Assembly (NCBI RefSeq): GCF_018991925.1
Contig: NW_024725489.1
Location: 8,732,255-8,796,254 of the forward strand
Length of the DNA stretch: 64,000 nt
Direction: 5' to 3'
From: Homarus americanus
Lineage: Eukaryota; Arthropoda; Malacostraca; Decapoda; Nephropidae
A program made the position numbers and the translations under genes. Every line of letters starts with the position of its first letter. Within the stretch, counting starts at the first letter, position 1. Shown one piece after another: positions 13,455 to 25,420 of the stretch. The notes below the pieces were generated by a model. It was not told the origin of the DNA. It did no database searches and worked only from the letters and a program-made list of their open reading frames with translations.

Positions 13455-13900
13455 ATTTTGAGTGGAATAAAAAATTATATTAAAACGAAATTTTGCATAC
13501 ATACTCCTGATGTCTATAGAAATCAAGATCAAAAGAGTTTCCCTCCGCTGGGGGGGGATCCCCCTTTTAGGCCATAAACACTCATCAAAAGGGGGATTCC
13601 TGTTACTTTTTCACATTTTCTGGCTAAACTATGCATCAGACGATAATATTTTATAGAGACAAAAATACAAGATTGTTTCTATTCAATTTTCCATTAGTGT
13701 TACAGTTTTTTGTGTAAGCCATGTCTAAATTCGGGGAAACTTTTCGCGTATAGTGAAAAAAATGATATTCGCACAAGGTTTTCAGCAAATAACTAAAAAA
13801 CATCTAGTTTTTCATTAAAAATCCATATAGCTGAAATTGTAGAGCGTAAAATTCTCTATATATTCAGTGAAATATATTTCCTTGAAACAGTTTTCAAAAC
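13455..13900 (+). repeat. Long inverted repeat, left arm
   Basis: Reverse-complement partner of 15945-16345. Shared blocks, in order from the outside: GAAATTTTGCATACATACTCC; TATAGAAATCAAGATCAA; a C/G homopolymer region next to GGCCATAAAC; TTTTTCACATTTTCTGGCTA; GACAAAAATACAAGATTG; ACAGTTTTTTGTGTAAGCCA; then weaker similarity inward. By eye the identity is high, with small indels around the G run. Confidence 0.75.
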
Positions 13901-14071
13901 TTTTTCCGACTCTTTCAATAAATCTGTAACACAAACTCATTTCCACACCACCTTTAGAGGTAGAGTTTTTGGCGCGTGTTTTTATAGTGGTTTCCCCATT
14001 AGGCCTATTCCAATTTTTTCTAGTTTAAGATGATGACATTAGAATGATTAGATACTTGAAAAGTCCTCTTC

Positions 14072-15645
14072 ATTAGTCACAATAAGGTCATCAGTGGGAT
14101 CATCTGTTGTTTCGGATTTCAGACAACTTTGGCCATGACAATTATAGAACAGGGTAATCCAGATTTTACACAACCATACCGCTTCCCGCACCCTAATTTG
14201 CAGCTACATGAAATAGGCTTCAAAATATTTGCGGGGGCTGGCGCCTCAGTGGTGTAGACAGGTGACAGAGAATTGCAAATTTTTTTCCAGCCCCACAACT
14301 CAGGCTGAATTGTTTCTCCTCGCCAAGTCTGAACTTGGTGAAAGACACGATAATAAAGCTGCCTAGGTACTGCAGAAGTGGGCGGAAGACAGATTTGTTA
14401 AGAGAGTGAAATCTGTAATGATTGAGATTTATTTCAGATTGTGGGGCTTTGTACAGAGTGAGAATGAAACGCTCTCCAGAGGCTGCAACTTCATCATGAG
14501 TCGATTGAGGTTTGTTGAAAACTGAGACCATTTCTTGCTTAGAGTCATCTTTGTTCAGGTTGATAGTTTTAATTTTTCCAAACCCATAAAATGAGGACGT
14601 TGTGTCGCAACCACTTAAATCATGAGCCACCAAAACTTGTTCTTTGCAGTTCTTTAGAATATTTGAGCGCTGTAAATCTCTAAAACTATAAAATCTAATA
14701 CTAAGGTTTCCATGGGCTTCTTTTAAAAACATAATAACCCTGTCTTCTGGAGTAAGAGAAGTAAGCAGAGTGAGAAGATCTACATACTGTCCAACTACAA
14801 AAATGGAGTCATGCTGATAATATCCATTGCTAGCACTTTGAACAATTAGTACATCAGCATCATCTGTGGCAAGATGTATCTCAATAACTTCTTTTCAAAT
14901 CTCTGTTTCAATTGCATAATTAGACGCTCTTTGTTTTTTAGATTACTCAAGAATTTTTCCTTGGGTTCCGTTAGAGCTGTATTCTCATCGAAGAAGATTT
15001 CAACTGAAGTTCGTTTCAAAAGTCTTTTTTCACGCTCGATGCTCTTTGTACTAATTTTATTTGTTGAATAACCATCAGATATTACAGTTACATTTTCACC
15101 ATAATGTTTTCTAATGAACTAGACATAAGCAGCATGAACATCCTCAACTGTGCCTTGCTTTCGCCAAACTGCACGGTGGATTAAATTACCTCCACCACTG
15201 ATATATTTGCATCCTGATAATTTAACTACTCGTTCTTCAACAGTGTTGAAAATGTTATACAAAGACGACTTCTTCGTCTTTCTCATCAAACCTGTTTCGT
15301 TATATATGGAGAGCATAAATTAAGCCAACTCATGACTGAAACAGTTCTCCAAGTCTTGCGGCAGTTTTACAATGCATATTATTCTTTGAAATAGCTGAGT
15401 GGTGTCAACCTCTATGATGTCATCAGCGACGCTGACACTTGTATTCATGTAAGAAATTGGCTTCACTCTGTTGGTGCGCTTTACCTTCATATCTCCAAAA
15501 GTGTCTTTGCCTTTAATGGCTTCATCCATCAATTTCTTGCCAACATTTAGAGCTTTGTAGCAGTTTACGTTTTCAGTTGCAACCAGACCACTGGACAACA
15601 AACGAGATCTTCTGTATTGATGAATGGAGAATGCTACTGAAGCCA
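14072..15645 (-). pseudogene. FEN-like family copy ii, nearly full length, decayed
   Basis: A series of minus-strand frames covers most of one protein. N-terminal part 15645-15320: SGLVATENVNCYKALNVG, a basic segment, and TTQLFQRIICIVKLP. Middle: GGGNLIHRAVWRKQGT (15200-15145), then VISDGYSTNKIST (about 15085-15050), FLSNLKNKERL, and TDDADVLIVQSA (14865-14830) with VVGQYVDLLTLLTSL. Late part 14732-14220: QVLVAHDLSGCDTTSSFYGFGK, then STHDEVAASGERFILTLYK. End: Cys-rich CSCKLGCGKRYGCVKSGLPC (14205-14145). Stops (for example 15320) and frame changes break it. I know this arrangement as a multi-copy invertebrate protein family without an agreed function. The acidic motif order (VxxDGY, DDADVL, VGxxxDLL, GCDT) resembles FEN/XPG nucleases, which is inference. 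It lies centrally between the long inverted repeats. Confidence 0.6.
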
Positions 15646-15944
15646 TACAACAAAATTTTGAAGATCCTCTTCGTCCTTTTTAATCCTCGTGTCTCTCAAT
15701 TCGATATGCTGAAAACTACTGCAGGTTTGAAACCCACAAAACCCTTCTACATTTTCTCATACGTGGTGAGCTACTGGCAAACCAAAGATTTATTCATTCA
15801 GAACTCTCTCTGTGAAGCCTCTTCCGTGAGTGATGGTATGCCAAATAGTTTCACTCAGGTAACATAGCAGTTTTCTAAGTCATACTTCAAAAAAAAATTT
15901 CTTGAGTGAATGAGGAAAAACAAACTTTTTACAGAAATTTGATT

Positions 15945-16345
15945 TTATTTCTTCGAATAGAGAATTTTCTGCTCTGTAATTTCAAATATATACATTTTTT
16001 ATGAAAAACTTGGCATTTTTAAGTTATTTGCCGAAAACATTGTACGAGTATCATTTTTTCACTACACGCAAAAAATTTTCCCCGAATTCTGACATGGCTT
16101 ACACAAAAAACTGTAACACTTATTGGAAAACTGAATAGAAACAATCTTGTATTTTTGTCTCGATAAAATATTTTCGTCTGATGCACAGTTTAGCCAGAAA
16201 ATGTGAAAAAATAATTGAAACCCCCCTTTTGGGGGGGGGGGGCGTTTATGGCCAATAAAGGGGGAAACTCTCTTGATCTTGATTTCTATAGCCTTCAGGA
16301 GTATGTATGCAAAATTTCATTTGAATATAAATTTTTTCGACCACT
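15945..16345 (-). repeat. Long inverted repeat, right arm
   Basis: Reverse complement of the left arm (13455-13900); see that entry. The G run at 16230-16242 corresponds to the G run at 13551-13558. Together the arms enclose about 2.9 kb that includes protein copy ii. Confidence 0.75.
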
Positions 16346-17466
16346 TGCCTATTTTCGAGCGTGTATGACAGGACTAACTGATAAAAGAACGGGGTGAGAA
16401 TTGATCAATGACTTTTTGCATTTCAGCTCAATTGTTTTACAACCGAGAAAGACAAATCATTCAAGGTGTACTTTACGACTATGAATCTATAAGGAATAAG
16501 CTGGATACAGTCTAGATAGATAAGCTGCATTGGCATGCAAGAGATATTGAAGAACAGTGTGTTATTAAAAAAAATTAGATCAGCCAAGAATAAAATCATA
16601 TCACAATATATTATAACACCAGCAACTAGAAAAAGAAATTAATCAAATGGATAGAAAGATATTTCAGGCCATCAGAATCAAACACTGATGCTGTTTGAGA
16701 TATGCTGATTAAGGAATTCGTAAAGAAATATAAAATACACGAGGTAAGGAATTAAGGTACAGGGTATGTAAAAGAAAATTTGGGACGTGAAGAAAGTCAA
16801 TCAATCATCAATCAATCAATCAAAGTACCATTCTCATACATGAAAGTTAGCGATAACCGTCCTACTCTAAAGCTTTACGGGATGTGTTTACCAATCCTCC
16901 GAGATTTTGCATTAGCCTAGGCCCATAGTCAGTTATATGTTTTTTTTCCTCCTGAACTCAAAAAAATAGGTTTACCAAGATGACTTTTTAAATGTAAATG
17001 CTTCAAAATGCCAATTCAAAATGGTCACTACCACAAATATTGTAACAGCAACACCTCTGCTTCTAGAGCAACTGGAAAGTTGACTCTTGTGGCCATACCT
17101 ATGTTTTTATGGATGGCGAATACAGTTATGACATCTTCATTCAAGTATGTGGTAATTTTGAGCTTTCTTAGGCAATTTCCAAATGGTCACTATTGCAATA
17201 TAGTACATATTCACGCATATGGTTGTTTGTGAAACATGTAGTAAATCCATTTTAGTATCCAAGTTATGTTTTGAAGGGTGACAAAATAATACAAATATAA
17301 CAATTCTGTACATATGTGTTAGATTTATAGATGTAATTTTAAATTCAAAGATAGTGCTTTAATGCTGTCATCACGCCACCATTCCCCAAATATGTAACTG
17401 TATATTTTCAGCCTTCTGGCTGCCAAGTTCTTTCAATAAACCGTTAATTATTATTATTTATTATGA
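16346..17466. other. No gene recognised
   Basis: Contains a short TCAATCAA tandem (16798-16822) and, at 17430, a CAATAAACC sequence before (TTA)n, which resembles the 3' tail of an older retroposed sequence. Confidence 0.35.
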
Positions 17467-17588
17467 GTATTACATACATCATATATTTATGCACAAAGCA
17501 GTGTGCCATAATTATTTACGAGCCACCATGTCAATTACATACATCATATGTTTATGCACAAAGCAGTGTGCCATAATTATTTACGAGT
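17467..17588 (+). repeat. Tandem duplication, 57-bp unit
   Basis: Two nearly identical units (core CACAAAGCAGTGTGCCATAA) separated by CCACCATGTCA, with one base different between copies (ATATATTTA versus ATATGTTTA). Confidence 0.85.
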
Positions 17589-17849
17589 TTACAAATATTA
17601 ACATTAATACAACTCATGTTAGAGTATACAATAGGCATATTTATACAATTTTATCAAATTGCATGAAATGCCCACAGAATTAATCATTGTTTCCATTGAT
17701 GCAGATCAGTTCAGGCTCATACAACACACATTTGCATGCTCCAGTGCATACTAAGGTATTCTTCCGACATTTGAAACGTAGCGTTCCACAGCCACTTTTT
17801 CACCTGACATAAAATCATATCCATACATCTTTTTGACACCTGGTCACTA

Positions 17850-19030
17850 GGTCATCAAAACAGGCAATAGATCTCCGTCAGTCAGTGTGCATCCTATGGT
17901 GTTTGGCAATGGAATATTGGGTATTGCATTACTTGTTGGTGTTAGAGTTTCAGCAATGTTCAGTTTTTCACACAAGATTAGTCTTGCCCCATCTACTGAT
18001 TCCACATCTCCTTTCACTTTGTACAATTTACAAATAAACCTTTCTGCTAATTTCATTTTGTGTTCTGTAAGTTCTGCTTCTCCTATACCACGGAGTAATC
18101 CATAATAATACTTGAATGCTGCCCATGCAAACCTTTTGCTGTGGCCACTTACGTAAGATGTAGTCACATCCTGTAATTGCGTGACATGGCAGGAGTGACG
18201 GCAAGCATTCAGGTGGTAAATTGGCAACGACATCCGTCGTTTTTTTGGGCAGTTCCAGCTATCATCCAAATTTTGTTGCTTATTATTTGAATGGAATGTG
18301 CAACTAAGAGAAACAAAACATCTGTATCCCTTGCAAATATAATTAGTGTCTTTATCAGCATGTATTACATGTATGACTACTCTTGTGTCAGCTTCTTCGT
18401 GAGTGGCTGATACTCCGGAAACATTGATATCTTTGGAACACTGCACTTCCTGCTTATTCTCAAATCACCCTGCAACTGTCAAGCATTTGCTATCTGGTGC
18501 ATTGGCAATTATTTAATTATTTCCTTGGAGAGGAAGTTTGTCAAATCTTGCTTGTTTTTATTGAGGGCGAGGAAATTTACCTAGCTGTATAGTAGAGACA
18601 CTTGCCGACCCTCAGTTACTCGACGTATAGGGTGCGCTTTTGTAGTACGCCTTTGTATTGTGGCAGACTTAATCGAGTCTTTCCTGTACCTGTCAAAACT
18701 GACGTCAATTCTTTGGCAAGATGGTCCAGGCTACAAAACTACTCTTAAAACGTATCTGCAAGATCACCAAAGGTCTGGTTTGCCTGTGGAAACTACTAAA
18801 GCCTGTCCATCAATAATCAAGCATGATGTCCCTTCTACACCGATAGATACTGTGCAGAGAACATCAGCAATAAGAAGGTAAGCCAAGATTGACTTATTCC
18901 AGGGAGTAATGCTCCATACATTTCAGCTAAGGAGACAGGTATTGGTAGTAGCTCATGCTTCAGAACACCCTGCATCTCAATCTCCTGTCCACCTCCATAT
19001 GTTGTTATCAAGCGCTGTAGTACCATTCTA
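17850..19030 (-). pseudogene. FEN-like family copy iii, decayed
   Basis: The N-terminal frame 19026-18890 reads LITTYGGGQEIEMQGVLKHE and PVSLAEMYGALLPGI. A further segment (18840-18600) carries a KPDLWRSCRYVLRVVL-type block, RIDVSFDRYRKDSIKSAT, and HPIRRVTEGRQVSL. Then FLALNKNKQDLTNFLSKEI (18570-18510) and, in the longest frame (18446-17850), GVSATHEEADTRVVIHVIHA, followed by GHSKRFAWAAFKYYYGLL and LAERFICKLYKVKGDVES. The stops between segments are single-base faults in an otherwise aligned series. This is a different subfamily from copy ii: VSFDRY in place of VxxDGY, and HEEADTR in place of DDADVL. The GCDT block is mutated and no Cys-rich tail is visible. Confidence 0.6.
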
Positions 19031-19480
19031 TCTGCTTTCAGACCAGTTTATTTACCTTTTTTCCTGAGATTTACTTCTTACCTCATAAAGAGAACTAAAT
19101 GTGGCTGAATGGTTTCGTTTTATTGGAACATAAAATTTATGACATAATGTTTCAGTAACTATACAGTAGGTGCCATCTGGTCATCCACACACTTCTCGAG
19201 CGACAATTTGCGACACATACCATATCTAGTAATGCCCGCTGTTTTGAAAAAATTACCTTCATATTTAAAATGACTGCCACATACATGATTAATAATGTGC
19301 TTATTGAATTCTAAACCATCAAAATTGTAGGTGTTGCCACCAAAATGTGCTGCCTACATTTCTTCGAAACAGAGATATTATCAATATATTAATTGGAGGT
19401 GATGGCCACCTTGAATTGCCACTTTAAAGCGTGTTAAGTCATAATTCAGTTTGGTAAACACGTTCTGGGGCTTCAGCAGC
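19031..19480. other. No gene recognised
   Basis: A weakly open minus-strand segment (19390-19160; GGNTYNFDGLEFNKHI and CGSHFKYEGNFFK) may be the upstream part of copy iii or another unknown element. No domain is recognised. Confidence 0.3.
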
Positions 19481-19687
<207 letters not shown>

Positions 19688-19851
19688 ACTTGTTACGTGG
19701 AAAGCGTAGTTTCATAACGAGGAGGAGAACCAGGTCTGAAATTTGCCTTTAATCCCAACAAATTAGACTTTTTTTTAACCATTTCCTTGGTTTTGAGAGA
19801 CATTTTAAGAAGCTGTCTCCTCTCAGTTTATATGATCCAGTATCAAAAGGT

Positions 19852-21050
19852 TTGCATTATTTCATTAAGTCTTTCCGCCACTTAGCGTTTTGGTCCTACT
19901 ATTCATACAACTTGTTCAGCACCAAACAAGCTCTTTCTAAGGAAGAATTTCTCCCACTTAAAAATTTAGCATCCAGCGACAATATTATCATCACTAAACC
20001 AAACAAGGGTAATGGGGTTGTTGTACTTAATAAAACGTCCTACGTTCAGAAAATGTTGAATATACTTCACGAACTTATTCAAGGTAATTCTTAAGTATGA
20101 GGACAAGATTAACAGATTTCTTCGTAAACTTAAAAACAAGTATGTCATTAATGACTCCGCCTTTTTAAAACTCTTTGTTAGCGGGTCTAAACCAGGTATC
20201 CTGTACGGTCTACCAAAGGTACACAAGGTACACAAGGATGAGTGTCCCTTACGCCCTGTATTGTATGCCCTCGGCACCTTCAACTGTAATCTGTCTAAAT
20301 TCCTCGTTCCCATATTGTCACCAATAACCAATAATCAATACTCTGTTAAAGACTCTTTTAGTTTTGTGAAGGAACTATCTTGCATCTCGTTCAACAACTA
20401 GGTTATGGCTAACTTTGATATACAGTCTCTATTTACCAACATTCCTCTTGCCAAAAATATTGAGATATTTACATATGAACTGTTCTCAAATATTGATATA
20501 ATTGATGGATTCAATGTACCACAATTTAAAGAATTTTTAAAACTGGCTGTAATTGATTGTTTGTTTTTATTTTATAACAAAGCTTATAAACAATATGATG
20601 GTGTTGCTATGGGTTCACCCTTAGGTCGCACGTTGGCCAACGCTTTCCTCTGTCACCACGAGAAGCTTTGGCTAACAGAATGTCTTGCCCAATTTAAGCC
20701 TTTGTTCTATCGTCGGTATGTTGATGACACTTTTTTAATTTCAGATCACTTGATCACGTCCCTATTTTAATAAATTATCTAAATTCGAAACATGGCAACA
20801 TCAAATTTACATGTGAATTGGAAAAGGACAATATTCTTCCATTCCTTGATGTTAATATCCACCGTCTTCATAATAATTTCGAGACAGCCTTAAACAGAAA
20901 ACCAACTTTCACTGGTTTGAGTTCAAAATTTTCATCTTTCATTCATCTTAATTTCAAACGAAATCTAGTACATACTCTTACCAACAGAGCCTTTAATTTA
21001 TGTTCAAGCTATTTCCACTTGGACATTGAACTAAAATACATAAAGGAACT
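19852..21050 (+). pseudogene. Penelope-like reverse transcriptase (first coding part)
   Basis: The first frame holds FRHLAFWSYYSYNLF and IITKPNKGNGVVVLNKTSY, a Penelope RT N-terminal motif, and ends at a stop at 20092. After a frame change it continues with GILYGLPKVHK (20196-20228) and RPVLYALGTFN. The frame at 20405-20770 gives MANFDIQSLFTNIP, VAMGSPLGRTLANAF and YRRYVDDTFLI (catalytic YVDD at 20718-20729). A last frame shift leads to LPFLDVNIHR and RKPTFTGL, and the piece stops at the LTR insertion. The catalytic Asp pair is intact, but the reading frame is broken at least three times, so the copy is dead. The enzyme would copy element RNA at a nicked target. Confidence 0.85.
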
Positions 21051-22321
21051 TGTCATGGGTTGCGTTAGGCTTACCCACGCAACCAACTCCAAAGTTTGTT
21101 TTACCAGAGATAAGACGCCCGGCGAGGCATAACTGGGACATGTATTTTTCAATTAGTGTATGTCAGCCAGCCTTTAGGGGGGTGGGCAGTGAAACAGTGT
21201 TGTACTGTTCATCGCTTCACACCCAAAAACCTCATTTTAAGTAGTATCCCCTGAGCCATGGGTTAGTTAAGAAGTCATTCCCATCCTCTCCCTCCTGAAG
21301 GGGGGGCGGGACACCACACCACACAGAGTCCTACACCGCCACTCCGTCCTGTGAACCGTCGTCGACAGGAGACTAAGCGTGTTAACCTAGGGTTGTTATC
21401 CCCGTGGAAATATCACCTGTGGATGCCTGGTTGCGACAAGAGCAATCCAGGCTGGCCTATCAAACCTACAGTAAATGGTTAATTAATTCACGCTTACAGA
21501 GTTCTCCTGCACGACACCCGTCTACTGTGACCGTGATCGACACGAGACTAAGTGTGTTAACCTAGGTTTGTTATCCCCGTGGAAATATCACGTGTGGAAG
21601 CCTGGTTGCGACAAAAGCAATCCAGGCTGGTCTATTGCACCTAATGGTTAATTCAAGTCACGCTTACCAGTTCTACTTGCAGCGACAACCGTCCACAGTG
21701 ACTGTCAGTGACGCGAGACTATGTGTGGTAACCCAAGAGTACCTTTTTGTTGTTATGGCCGTGGGAAGAAGTTCTTGTGATGAAGCCTGGTTGCAACAAA
21801 AGCAATCCAGGCTGGCAGTAAATGTATCACTTGAAGAATTAAGGCTCTGTTAAGTCACACCCATAGTAGAATAACCACATGTGTCCCCAAGTTGAAAATT
21901 CCCTGTTTTAGAAGATTAATTTTATTGCAGCGTGAACGTGAGTAAATCATATATCCATGCAAATTGTAAATCATTGTATGGAAGCTTGACAAATAAATGT
22001 AAGTGCAATTATCTGCCCGTATCTGTGATCCTATCTTATTATTACTAAAGGTAATGACTGATTGGTTATGACATAGTATAACCAATAACTTAGATGGATG
22101 TTGAAAATTAAATGAATTCATTAAATCATCATTTATCAAGTATAAATCATGGAATGTCGAGTGGTGGAGTGAACTTCTACGTAGATACGCCATAATCTCC
22201 TGTAAGTAATCAGTGTGAAGGTATCGGACTCTACGGTAAGAAATAAGAAATATGACATATTATTATCTTTATATAATATAATCCACTCCTACTACCACAG
22301 ATCCACCCCAAAACCATGACA
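21051..22321. repeat. Solo LTR inside Penelope-like element 1
   Basis: Starts TGTCATGG and ends CCATGACA (perfect 8-bp inverted ends, TG...CA). It is flanked by the 5-bp direct repeat GAACT (21046-21050 and 22322-22326). The host codons on either side are in one frame when the insert and one repeat are disregarded. No coding region is present inside. Such a structure arises by recombination between the two LTRs of a retrotransposon. At 1,271 bp it is long for a solo LTR, partly because of internal tandem units. Confidence 0.85.
21350..21835 (+). repeat. Three tandem units of about 165 bp in the solo LTR
   Basis: Each unit carries GAGACTAAGYGTGTTAACC, then GTGGAAATATCAC, then GCCTGGTTGCGACAA, then GCAATCCAGGCTGG. 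The units start near 21355, 21515 and 21685. The third is the most diverged. Confidence 0.8.
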
Positions 22322-22857
22322 GAACTACTCTTTAACAATGGTCTCCTCACGAGATTTACGAACACTTATATAGGCAAAACCCTCAATAAGCTTTTAGTCC
22401 CATACAGCCTCAAATCCACACCGTTCCTAAATATTCTATCTATTTCACCATCCCATACACAGGCCCACTCAGTTTCACCCTTAGTAACAAACTTAAGAAG
22501 CTTTTCAATGAATTACATTCACAAATTTCTCTTTGACTCGTCTTCAAAACCCAGAGTTCAATTAAAAAATTCTTTAAAATTAAAGACACCATACCCACAC
22601 ACCTGCAATCCTCAGTTGTTTATCAATTTACGTGTGCTAGCTGTAGGGCAGCATATATAAGTAAAACAAAAAGACATTTGATAACTCGCATCCAGGAGCA
22701 CTTGGGCCGTTCCGTCGGAACAGGCCATTTAATCACACAACCACCACATTCAGCTATCCGTAACCACGCCCACCAACATGATCACCAGTTTTCGCCGTCT
22801 GATTTCTCAGTTCTTGGCAGGAGCAACTATGAGACGGACCTCCTCATTATGTAAACC
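22322..22857 (+). pseudogene. Penelope-like element 1, C-terminal part with GIY-YIG nuclease
   Basis: Directly continues the frame interrupted at 21050 (ELLFNNG, then FTNTYIGKTLNKLLVPYS). After frame changes come YQFTCASCRAAYISKTKRHL (22615-22675), TRIQEHLGRSVGTGHLI, HSAIRNHAHQHDHQFSP and SNYETDLLIM. This is the Cys-containing GIY-YIG endonuclease of Penelope-like elements. The usual YIG reads YIS here. The nuclease is used to nick target DNA in this retroelement class. Confidence 0.8.
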
Positions 22858-23140
22858 TTGCATCAGTAGAAAGTAAAGCCATTCATTTGTGATATGGCTT
22901 CCTGTGAATTGTTGTGTTTTTCACACAAAGGCTCCTCTAAATTAAGGTAGTACCCCGTGTATATATGTTTTTCTTATGGTTTTAGTTTTGTACGTAGGTC
23001 TCTTGTCATTTTTATCGGTTTAAATTATAATGCTCTTTTTTTTTAATTTTGTGGATAGTAAATTTTGGTATAATGTAACGTTTTTATTGTATATCACCTG
23101 TATTTTTGTAACTTTGTAAAACTTTTTTGTTTTCTAGGCT

Positions 23141-23166
23141 CTGATGATGGAAAATGATTTTCCGAA
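23141..23166 (+). ncRNA. Hammerhead-like core in Penelope 1 3' region (partial)
   Basis: CTGATGA, one T, a perfect 6-bp hairpin GGAAAA-TGA-TTTTCC, then GAAAC. The core and stem II match a hammerhead ribozyme apart from the extra U. However, neither a proper stem III with a cleavable base nor a stem I could be drawn. Recorded because the same core with better-supported stems occurs at 4650 and 52098. Confidence 0.25.
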
Positions 23167-23231
23167 ACATTGGTGATTAAAGAAACCCAACTTAGTCAAG
23201 ATGTTAGTGTTTTCCCTGGTTCTCCTCTTCG

Positions 23232-23232
<1 letters not shown>

Positions 23233-23328
<96 letters not shown>
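23233..23328. repeat. (TA)n array
   Basis: About 95 bp of TA between the end of Penelope-like element 1 and the LTR that begins TATAATGAG. Confidence 0.95.
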
Positions 23329-23330
<2 letters not shown>

Positions 23331-24213
23331 GAGACACAATAAACAGAGAAGAGGAAGAGGATTACATATAAGTAGGAGAAGTATAGAGAATAGGGATGTA
23401 AAGATAGGAAACTTGGCAGCGTGGCTGGCCGGGGTGTTATTTACTCAGTGTCAATACGCTTATCTTATCTCGTATGTCAATACACATATATTACTTCTTA
23501 AAGGGACAACTTGTTAAACACCTCTTCGATACAACTATTTATTAATTCACTCAATGACATGGACACATTAATATCACTACTATATCGGGGTACTAACGCA
23601 TTATGCTTTACGTTACTTGACACCAACTCTCGGGCACACCTGAATGAATACACTTCCCACAGTAGGTAACTCACCCTAGGACGTTCTGACAAGACTCACG
23701 TGTACCCTGACGTAGGCCCAGTGAGTGCTGGCTGGGCTGCCTCCTATGGGAGAATCTGCTCAGCTGGCGATGCCGTGGTCTGGTCGGGAGGTCTCCCTCC
23801 CGACCTGGGGAGGGGACATGCGTGACTCTGCTTAGTGAATCGAGTGACGACCCGAACGGGAGAGAGATGACAGCAACCAGAATGAGAATCAGTATGACCA
23901 GAATCATCCGTGGACGGGACTGCAGGGCCTTTATATGGGGGAGGAACAGCCGGCATTTTGACCTCTGCCAATTAACACTAAACTGGTTTGATCTGGATAG
24001 CTGTGTGCAGGTGTGGTCCTGGCCAGGTGTCTTGGTTAGGTGCGGTTGTAGGTCACCCGGCTCACGTCATTAGCGGGAGAGGTCAAGTCCCTTGGGTCGA
24101 CCTGAGGTGTGTCAACCCGGAATGTGGTGGTACCACGAGGTCTGTAGTGTACTTGCTGTTATATGCCGCATAATTCTGGGCTGTAAGGTTTGGTCTGACA
24201 ATCAATCATTACA
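23325..24213 (-). repeat. 3' LTR of the non-autonomous element
   Basis: The plus strand starts TATAATGAG and ends ATCAATCATTACA; on the minus strand it reads TGTAATGAT...CATTATA. The left flank is the TA array, so a target duplication cannot be read. Confidence 0.8.
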
Positions 24214-25059
24214 CCTCCCGCCAAGACCAAAGCTTCATCACAGAGACTGATGTCACATATAGACAGCAACATCACGTGTGGTATCAAAGATAATCCCTGG
24301 GGCGATAACATAGTCTCACATTTACAAACAACAATCTCATAGGTGTATGTTTTTCTACTGGCGCTAGTTTGATCTGACAAAGCTCTCTATACCTCCCGCC
24401 AAGATCAAAGCTTCTATGCCAGGAGAAAAAGGAAACATAGCCAGTGAACATAGGATGAAAAAATCCTTCATATCTAGATTTGTATCCGAGACAACTTGCA
24501 AATCAAAACAACAACAGGTGTTACATCTCCTTATCAGCCCATGTCAAAATAATAATTCATCTCAGTCAGTAATATGGCTACAACATCGTGTTTCATAGTC
24601 CAAAACATTGATCAAATGAACTCATAGAAAAAAGTGAGACTAAAAAAAGACATTCTTTGTAGTAAACATCAACAAAAATCAGAGAAAATACTTCAAAATA
24701 CACAAAAAATGTTCCTACTTCACATATTAGGGTATTGATATCTTTTTATTATACATCAACAACATCAGTACATTAGTTGGGTCCGGCATAGCTCACGTCT
24801 TCCATCCAGCTGGTATCTGAAAAATAGGGGATGGCGGCAGCTCAGCAGCTGTAGTCGGTTGGTCCTTCATCATCGACTTTCTTGTGATGTCAGGACAGCA
24901 CATCATCTGTCTTCTTTCTTCACATAGCACGTCTTTTGTCTTCTTTCTTCACATAGCACATCTTCTGTCTTCTTTCTTCACATACCGCACCTTGTAGGTC
25001 GTTTCTCCACACCTTCTGACTTCTTCTCACTTCCTCCTGGTTTCTATACTATTCCAGAC

Positions 25060-25420
25060 GAGTTTTCTGTCCCATCTGCGTTCTTCCTCTACGTTTAGAG
25101 CCTCATTTTCAACATCTTCTAGATGAATTTTCTGTTCCATCTTCCTTTTTTCTTAGTACATCATCATTTTCAACATATTCCAGACGATTTTCTGTTCATC
25201 TGTGTTTCTTTATACATCTTAATTTTCATATTCCAGACGAATTTTTCTGCTCATCTGCGTTTCTTTATACATCTTCATTTTCATATTCCAGACGATTTTT
25301 CTGTTCATCTGCGTTTCTTTATACATCTTCATTTTCATATTCCGGATGAATTTTTCTGCTCCATCTGTATTTCTTCTCTGCAACATCATCATTTTCAACA
25401 TATTCCAGACGATTTTCTGT
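25060..25420 (+). repeat. Tandem repeat of about 55-60 bp in the LTR element interior
   Basis: Units with CATATTCCAGACGATTTTTC, TGTTCATCTGCGTTTC and TTTATACATCTTCATTTT recur about five times. The copy at 49025-49300 has fewer units. Confidence 0.8.

Larger units (their letters stand above)
19690..23232 (+). mobile_element. Penelope-like element 1, split by a solo LTR
   Basis: The coding pieces are described separately (19852-21050 and 22322-22857). The element starts near ATAACGAGGAGGAGAACCAGG (19715-19735) and ends at 23232 with the near reverse complement (CCTGGTTCTCCTCTTCGTTAT, 23214-23234), so it carries short inverted termini. TA arrays lie on both outer sides. The 3' non-coding part (22858-23232) contains a CTGATGA-hairpin-GAAAC motif. 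Total about 3.5 kb, of which 1,271 bp belong to the inserted LTR. Confidence 0.8.

Noticed and set aside
23141..23175. A complete hammerhead ribozyme in Penelope 1
   Set aside because: Core and stem II fit, but the base at the cleavage position would be G and no stem I could be paired. Listed only as a partial motif.
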